Shown: positions 7,151 through 10,330 of the stretch, in pieces
Position numbering within the stretch: position 1 is the first letter of the stretch
How the letters are laid out: every line of letters starts with the position of its first letter
NCBI GenBank assembly: GCA_964432875.1
Contig: CAYSPJ010000156.1
Coordinates: forward strand, 1 to 10,330
Length of the DNA stretch: 10,330 nt
Origin: JACJYE01 sp964432875
Lineage (GTDB): Bacteria; Bacteroidota; Bacteroidia; Chitinophagales; Saprospiraceae
Direction of reading: 5' to 3'
The notes under the pieces: model-generated
The model's database searches: none
What the model was told of the DNA's origin: nothing
Seen by the model: only the letters and a program-made list of their open reading frames with translations
Position numbers and translations under genes: made by a program

Positions 7151-8281
7151 ATGCCCTGGATCCTCTTACAAACCGCGCTCATCGCTGGTTTCCCCTACCT
7201 CTTCCGCTGGTTGGCCCGCCGCCGGTATCTGCCCAACTGGCTCAGCCCGGTTGTGCTTTGCTACGCCCTGGGCATTGCCCTGGGCAATGCCCACTTGTTC
7301 CCTCTGGACAACGGGCTTTCGACTTCCTTCACGGAATTGACGATCATCCTGGCGATCCCTTTGCTGTTGTATGCGACCAACCTCCGGCAATGGCTGAATT
7401 ATGCGCCAAGCACCCTCTTTAGTTTCGGGCTTTGTGTCTTCAGCGGCGTGACGGCTACCTCCCTGGCCGCCTTTATCTTCCGCCATCAGGTGCCCGATGC
7501 CTGGCGCATTGCTGGTATGCTCACTGGCGTATTTACTGGCGGCACACCCAATATGCAAGCTATTGGCCTAGCGCTTGAAGCCTCACAGGCAAGCATCATC
7601 TTGCTGAATACGACGGAGATGCTCATGGGTGCCATCTATCTGATTTTCCTGATTTCGCTGGCGCCCAGGTTATTTGGCCTGATCTTGCGGCCCTTCCAAC
7701 AAGAGGCGCAGGGAGACGGCGGCAATCTGGAAATCACGACTAGCCAAACCTTCAATTATCGGGACAGCCTCAAAGCCATCGTCTTGACGCTGGGGGTCCT
7801 TGGGCTTACCTTTGGGATAACGCTGGCGATTTTCGGAGGCTTGCAGCAAGTGGCCTTCCTCTTGCTGTTGCTGACAACTTTGTCGATCGCGGCTTCCTTC
7901 ATCCCGGCGGTGCGCCGCCTGGAAAACACCTTTGAAACCGGCGAATACTTCTTGTTGATGTTTTGTATCGCGCTGGGCATGTTGGCCGATTTTTCGGAAA
8001 TAGCCGCTCAAGGGACTAGCCTGCTGGGCTTTACGGCCATTGCGCTGGTCGGCACTATCCTACTGCATTTGCTGCTGGCTTTCCTTTTCGGCATCGACCG
8101 CGACACTATGCTATTTACTTCAGTAGCTGCCATTTACGGCCCGGCCTTTATCGGTCAAATCGCCAGTGTGACGGGTAACCGCCAGCTTGTTTTCTCCGGT
8201 GTTGCCATGGGTTTGCTGGGCTATGCGTTGGGCAACTACCTGGGCATCAGCCTGGCCTATTTGCTCTGGGCCCTGCTATGA
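7151..8281 (+). CDS. DUF819 family integral membrane protein
   Basis: 376-residue polytopic inner-membrane protein of the DUF819 (YjcL-like) family, with roughly ten hydrophobic segments. It is built as two halves separated by a polar loop at about residues 180-206. The first half carries G126-VFTGGTPNM, a glycine-rich discontinuous-helix type motif typical of the family. The second half carries AAIYGPAFIGQIAS at the matching place, suggesting an inverted-repeat transporter fold. The substrate is unknown. ATG 7151 is preferred: it begins directly with the first hydrophobic helix and lies 7 bp after the AAA+ stop, so the two genes are almost certainly cotranscribed. A TTG start at 7133 would overlap the AAA+ gene. 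Its stop lies inside the 3' end of galK on the other strand (6-bp overlap), so no terminator can follow before galK. The family call is good; transport function is inference from the fold. Confidence 0.85.
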   Translation: MPWILLQTALIAGFPYLFRWLARRRYLPNWLSPVVLCYALGIALGNAHLFPLDNGLSTSFTELTIILAIPLLLYATNLRQWLNYAPSTLFSFGLCVFSGVTATSLAAFIFRHQVPDAWRIAGMLTGVFTGGTPNMQAIGLALEASQASIILLNTTEMLMGAIYLIFLISLAPRLFGLILRPFQQEAQGDGGNLEITTSQTFNYRDSLKAIVLTLGVLGLTFGITLAIFGGLQQVAFLLLLLTTLSIAASFIPAVRRLENTFETGEYFLLMFCIALGMLADFSEIAAQGTSLLGFTAIALVGTILLHLLLAFLFGIDRDTMLFTSVAAIYGPAFIGQIASVTGNRQLVFSGVAMGLLGYALGNYLGISLAYLLWALL

Positions 8282-9445
8282 CTCTTGGCCAGCCCTTAGC
8301 GTGCTGGTGCCATCCACTACTCGCGCCAGGTAGGTCGCTGCTTTGATGCCATATTTTTTGCGGTAAGCCGTTTCTATCTCTTTACAAAAAGCCGGCACGG
8401 CTTCCCGCTTCACCAAGCTGATGGTGCTGCCGCCAAACCCGCCCCCCATCACCCGGCTGCCGAGGCAAGCAGGGTGAGCTGCCGCAAAATCGACGAGGAA
8501 ATCAATTTCGGCACAACTCACTTCGTATTCGTCTCGCAACCCGGCATGGGTTTCGAGCAACAACCGCCCCAAGCCTTCCATATCGCCGGCGCTCAGGCAG
8601 TCACATGCCTCCAACAGCCGGCTGTTTTCCTTGACCACATAAATGCAGCGGCGATAAACGACCTCGCCCAGCTCTGCACGTACCTGCTCCAACATATCCA
8701 AACTAGCATCCCTCAAGCTATTCACTTCCGGGAAGTGCTGCTGCAATACTGCCACCCCGGCACGGCATTCCGCCACCCGCTGCCCATAAGCAGAATTGCC
8801 CAGTTCATGGCTGACCTTAGAATTGACCAGCACCAATTCAAAGTCGCCCAATTCCAGGGGGATGTACTCATAGCTGAGAGAGCGGCAGTCCAATTTGATC
8901 GCCTGCCCTTCCCGCCCCATCAGGCTGGCAAACTGATCCATGATGCCGCAGGGGATGCCCACAAACTCATGAGAGCCACGCTGAGCCAGCAGCGCCAGGT
9001 CTTTGCGGCTCATCTCCAGGTTGAAGAGCGCGCAGATGCCCAGGGCGAAGCCACATTCCAAAGCCGCCGAAGAGCTCATGCCCGAACCAATCGGCAGGTC
9101 GCCGCCGAAAACGCAGTCAATCCCCTCCATTGCGATGCCCGCTTTCTGAAACTGCTGCAAGATGCCCATCAGGTGATTAGCCCAGCCTTTTTCGCATGGC
9201 ACCATCTCATGAATATTGAACCGGTAGCTATCGCCCAGATTGGCAGCATGGAGCTGGCAATATTCAGTCCCGTTTTCTGCTAAAGCAAAAAAAATGTATT
9301 TGTCGACCGAAGCTGGCAGTACATACCCTTCATTGTAGTCGGTATGCTCACCGATTATGTTGATCCGCCCACAGGCACGGACTAATAAAGGGTGCGTATC
9401 AAACTGCTCGCCGTACTGTTCTACGATATCTGCAAGGTTTAACAT
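8276..9445 (-). CDS. galK: Galactokinase (GHMP kinase)
   Basis: 389-residue galactokinase, which phosphorylates alpha-D-galactose at C1 with ATP as the first committed step of the Leloir pathway in the cytoplasm. The substrate signature G26-RINIIGEHTDYNEGY, the ATP-binding GHMP motif P118-IGSGMSSSAAL, catalytic-base motif GIMDQF with D170, and the C-terminal GHMP motif M333-GGGFGGS are all present and intact. Length matches the family. The reading frame stays open to 9817, but those 124 codons run through the promoter and the tRNA-Ser gene. The family N-terminus and the A-rich leader place the start at 9445. No galT, galE or galM is adjacent. Its 3' end overlaps the DUF819 gene tail to tail. 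An upstream TATATTG on the minus strand (complement near 9461-9467) could be a weak -7 element. Confidence 0.96.
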   Translation of the reverse strand: MLNLADIVEQYGEQFDTHPLLVRACGRINIIGEHTDYNEGYVLPASVDKYIFFALAENGTEYCQLHAANLGDSYRFNIHEMVPCEKGWANHLMGILQQFQKAGIAMEGIDCVFGGDLPIGSGMSSSAALECGFALGICALFNLEMSRKDLALLAQRGSHEFVGIPCGIMDQFASLMGREGQAIKLDCRSLSYEYIPLELGDFELVLVNSKVSHELGNSAYGQRVAECRAGVAVLQQHFPEVNSLRDASLDMLEQVRAELGEVVYRRCIYVVKENSRLLEACDCLSAGDMEGLGRLLLETHAGLRDEYEVSCAEIDFLVDFAAAHPACLGSRVMGGGFGGSTISLVKREAVPAFCKEIETAYRKKYGIKAATYLARVVDGTSTLRAGQES

Positions 9446-9470
9446 CTCTATTTTTACGGCCAATATACGT

Positions 9471-9497
9471 ATTCCCGGCTTTTGGGAATCTTTTTTT
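9471..9497 (+). terminator. Possible intrinsic terminator antisense to galK
   Basis: ATTCCC (9471-9476) and GGGAAT (9484-9489) form a 6-bp stem with a 7-base loop. They are followed by C and seven T on the plus strand (9491-9497), the layout of a Rho-independent terminator. The only plus-strand transcript that could reach it is read-through of the AAA+/DUF819 unit across galK. The stem is short and only half GC, and the same palindrome could instead be an operator in the galK leader. Confidence 0.4.
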
Positions 9498-9531
9498 CGC
9501 CTGCATAGTTTCTTTTTTGCAAAAAGGCGTT

Positions 9532-9539
9532 TACCTTTG
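9532..9539 (+). promoter_or_regulatory. tRNA-Ser promoter, Bacteroidota -7 element
   Basis: TACCTTTG is an exact match to the Bacteroidota sigma -7 consensus TAnnTTTG and ends 24 bp before the mature tRNA. The -33 region near 9505-9519 is T-rich (AGTTTCTTTTTTG) but its clear TTG is only 12 bp away, so the -33 element is degenerate. Confidence 0.65.
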
Positions 9540-9563
9540 CGTTCGCTTTTCCAAAAAGCTCCC

Positions 9564-9651
9564 GGGGGAGTGGCAGAGCGGTCGATTGCACCGGTCTTGA
9601 AAACCGGCGTACTGAAAGGTACCGGGGGTTCGAATCCCTCCTCCCCCGCCA
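9564..9651 (+). tRNA. tRNA-Ser (anticodon UGA)
   Basis: A complete type II tRNA with encoded CCA. The acceptor stem GGGGGAG (9564-9570) pairs fully with CTCCCCC (9641-9647); G9648 is the discriminator base expected for serine, followed by CCA. The D-stem GCA/TGC (9573-9575/9587-9589) is present. The anticodon stem CCGGT/ACCGG (9591-9595/9603-9607) closes the loop CTTGAAA with anticodon TGA at 9598-9600. A long variable arm with GTAC/GTAC pairing is typical of tRNA-Ser. The T-arm GGGGG-TTCGAAT-CCCTC has one G-T wobble. It decodes UCA and other UCN codons. Confidence 0.98.
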
Positions 9652-9660
9652 AGCCCACCG

Positions 9661-9692
9661 CGGCCGCCTCATCGAGGCGGCCGTTTCTTTTT
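9661..9692 (+). terminator. Intrinsic terminator of tRNA-Ser
   Basis: A perfect 10-bp GC-rich stem, CGGCCGCCTC (9661-9670) and GAGGCGGCCG (9674-9683), with a three-base loop ATC is followed by TTTCTTTTT. It begins 9 bases after the tRNA CCA end, so it terminates the tRNA transcript. It also forms part of the left arm of a larger palindrome. Confidence 0.9.
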
Positions 9693-9733
9693 GGGTGCCG
9701 GCGAAACGAGCTCGCTCGGTTGAGACGGCGCCC

Positions 9734-9758
9734 AAAAAGAAACACTGCCCGCCAGGGC
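9734..9758 (-). terminator. Weak mirror-image terminator, minus strand
   Basis: Read on the minus strand, GCCC-TGGC-GGGC (complement of 9747-9758) is followed by AGTG and the T-rich TTTCTTTTT (complement of 9734-9742). This mirrors the tRNA terminator and could stop transcription arriving from the right, but the stem has only 4 bp and is separated from the T tract. Confidence 0.35.
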
Positions 9759-9801
9759 GCGGTGGGCTTGATGCCCCCGCGTGTACCTCGTACCATTTTT
9801 T

Positions 9802-9847
9802 TAGCCACGGATTGCACGGATTTTCACGGAGCTGCCTGACGGCAGCT
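9802..9847 (+). repeat. Inverted repeat copy A (CACGGA-type)
   Basis: This copy starts with three CACGGA words at 9806, 9815 and 9825 (a 9-10 bp period) and ends in the perfect hairpin AGCTGCC-TGAC-GGCAGCT (9830-9847). Positions 9802-9841 match the complement of 10131-10170 at 35 of 40 positions. It is non-coding; in one frame it would read DCTDFHGAA before a stop, an artefact of the repeat. Confidence 0.85.
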
Positions 9848-9906
9848 TGTTTATTCAGCTTGTGCGAAACAGTTGCTCATTAATATTCATGGTATTAGGT
9901 CGCATT

Positions 9907-9938
9907 CCCCCAAAAATAGCCCGGCGGGCTTTTGGGGG
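9907..9938. terminator. Strong hairpin, possible bidirectional terminator
   Basis: CCCCCAAA (9907-9914) pairs with TTTGGGGG (9931-9938). Inside it AGCCC (9918-9922) pairs with GGGCT (9926-9930) around loop GGC, leaving a 3-base bulge. The inner GC stem is flanked by A-rich sequence on the left and TTTT on the right, so it looks like a compact bidirectional intrinsic terminator. No gene in the window clearly needs it, so it may instead be part of the repeat element around it. Confidence 0.5.
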
Positions 9939-10109
9939 AGGGCTGCGCGGTAAGCAAGGACAATCCTTATCGTACGAACCGCTTGTGCTGGAAGCTAGAA
10001 GCGCCAAAGTTCGCGATAAGTCCGAAATGCAAGTTTAAACACTTTATCAATCCCAGTTAAATTGGTTACACATATTTACCCAAGCTTACTCGCAAATATC
10101 ACATTTTGT

Positions 10110-10170
10110 AAAATTCCGCGCAATCCGTGGCGTCAGGCAGCTTCGTGAAAATGCGTGCAATCCATGGTTG
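10110..10170 (-). repeat. Inverted repeat copy B (CACGGA-type)
   Basis: The complement of 10131-10170 matches copy A at 35 of 40 positions, including GCTGCCTGACG. Directly after it on the minus strand comes another partial unit, CCACGGATTGCGCGGAA (complement of 10114-10130), so copy B is one full unit plus a partial tandem unit. Copy B lacks the second half of the copy A terminal hairpin. Confidence 0.85.
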
Positions 10171-10330
10171 AAAAGGCTGAGCGCGCCCTTACCGCAGTGG
10201 GCACCTGCCAGATCAGCCCCTGCGGTGCTTTGATGCTTGGTTGCAGGAGCATGAAGTTAAGCATCTCGTTTGATTCACGGCTTTAAGGCGCTGCTCTTTG
10301 GGCCGTTCTCGCCCTTCTTTTCCTAGATGA

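Larger units (their letters stand above)
9650..9770. repeat. 121-bp imperfect palindrome abutting tRNA-Ser
   Basis: The outer arms CAAGCCCACCGCG (9650-9662) and CGCGGTGGGCTTG (9758-9770) are perfect 13-bp inverted repeats. The inner arms 9683-9700 and 9726-9743 match at 17 of 18 positions (GTTTCTTTTTGGGTGCCG against the complement with one T/C difference). Between outer and inner arm each side holds its own hairpin: the strong 10-bp stem on the left, a GCCC/GGGC stem on the right. The centre of 25 bp contains the palindrome CGAGCTCG. The structure carries a terminator on each strand. Confidence 0.9.
9693..10330. other. Gene-poor, repeat-rich intergenic stretch
   Basis: I find no supportable gene here. 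The short open frames present (for example 9847-10038 plus and 10133-10264 minus) run through repeats and have no recognisable motif. The stretch holds the right half of the palindrome, copies A and B of the inverted repeat, the GC hairpin between them, and an AT-rich segment at about 10030-10115. The last 160 bp (10171-10330) show no RNA or coding signature I can name. Confidence 0.6.

Noticed and set aside
9446..9817. In-frame N-terminal extension of galK by 124 residues
   Set aside because: It would read antisense through the tRNA-Ser gene and its promoter; the galactokinase family begins near MLNLADIV at 9445.
9847..10038. 63-codon plus-strand open frame
   Set aside because: It starts at the end of repeat copy A, runs through the GC hairpin, and shows no motif or coding pattern I recognise.
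10133..10264. 43-codon minus-strand open frame ending inside repeat copy B
   Set aside because: Its last residues (DCTHFHEAA) are translated repeat and the rest has no recognisable motif; it could be a relic but is not supportable.
9652..10330. CRISPR array or tRNA-linked integrated island
   Set aside because: There are no regularly spaced direct repeats, no integrase gene and no repeated tRNA 3' end that would mark an attR site in the window.

Overview
The window comes from a fairly GC-rich bacterium, most likely a member of the Bacteroidota. A perfect Bacteroidota-type -7 element (TACCTTTG) precedes the tRNA gene, translation starts lack good Shine-Dalgarno sites but have A-rich leaders, and the gene families fit. 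A high-GC, Saprospiraceae-like lineage is my guess; nothing in the window fixes the genus.

Layout. (1) 65-1186 (+): a stand-alone DUF2235 / Tle1-like alpha/beta hydrolase. (2) 1300-2790 (-): glycogen synthase GlgA, convergent with the hydrolase. (3) 2895-8281 (+): four closely packed genes divergent from glgA. These are a secreted GH29 alpha-L-fucosidase, a small coiled-coil lipoprotein coupled to it by an ATGA overlap, a highly modified two-ring Clp/Hsp100-type AAA+ protein, and a DUF819 membrane protein. (4) 8276-9445 (-): galactokinase GalK, whose 3' end overlaps the DUF819 gene tail to tail by 6 bp. (5) 9564-9651 (+): tRNA-Ser(UGA), with its own promoter and a strong terminator. (6) 9652-10330: about 680 bp with no supported gene, rich in inverted repeats. 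It holds a 121-bp imperfect palindrome abutting the tRNA, a GC hairpin, and a 40-bp inverted repeat pair enclosing about 370 bp.

How the parts fit. GlgA, the fucosidase and GalK all serve carbohydrate metabolism (glycogen storage, fucoside release, galactose entry), but they lie in separate transcription units and there is no SusC/SusD pair, so this is not a classical polysaccharide utilisation locus.

The most unusual object is the AAA+ protein at 4873-7143. Ring 1 keeps its P-loop and an aromatic pore-loop motif but has lost the catalytic glutamate and the arginine fingers. Ring 2 keeps its whole ATPase apparatus and an IGF tripeptide where ClpA/ClpC carry the ClpP-docking loop, but has lost the aromatic GYVG pore loop. 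The N-terminal domain of about 200 residues is not a Clp-N domain. This looks like a diverged unfoldase or remodeller in which gripping and ATP hydrolysis have been split between rings.
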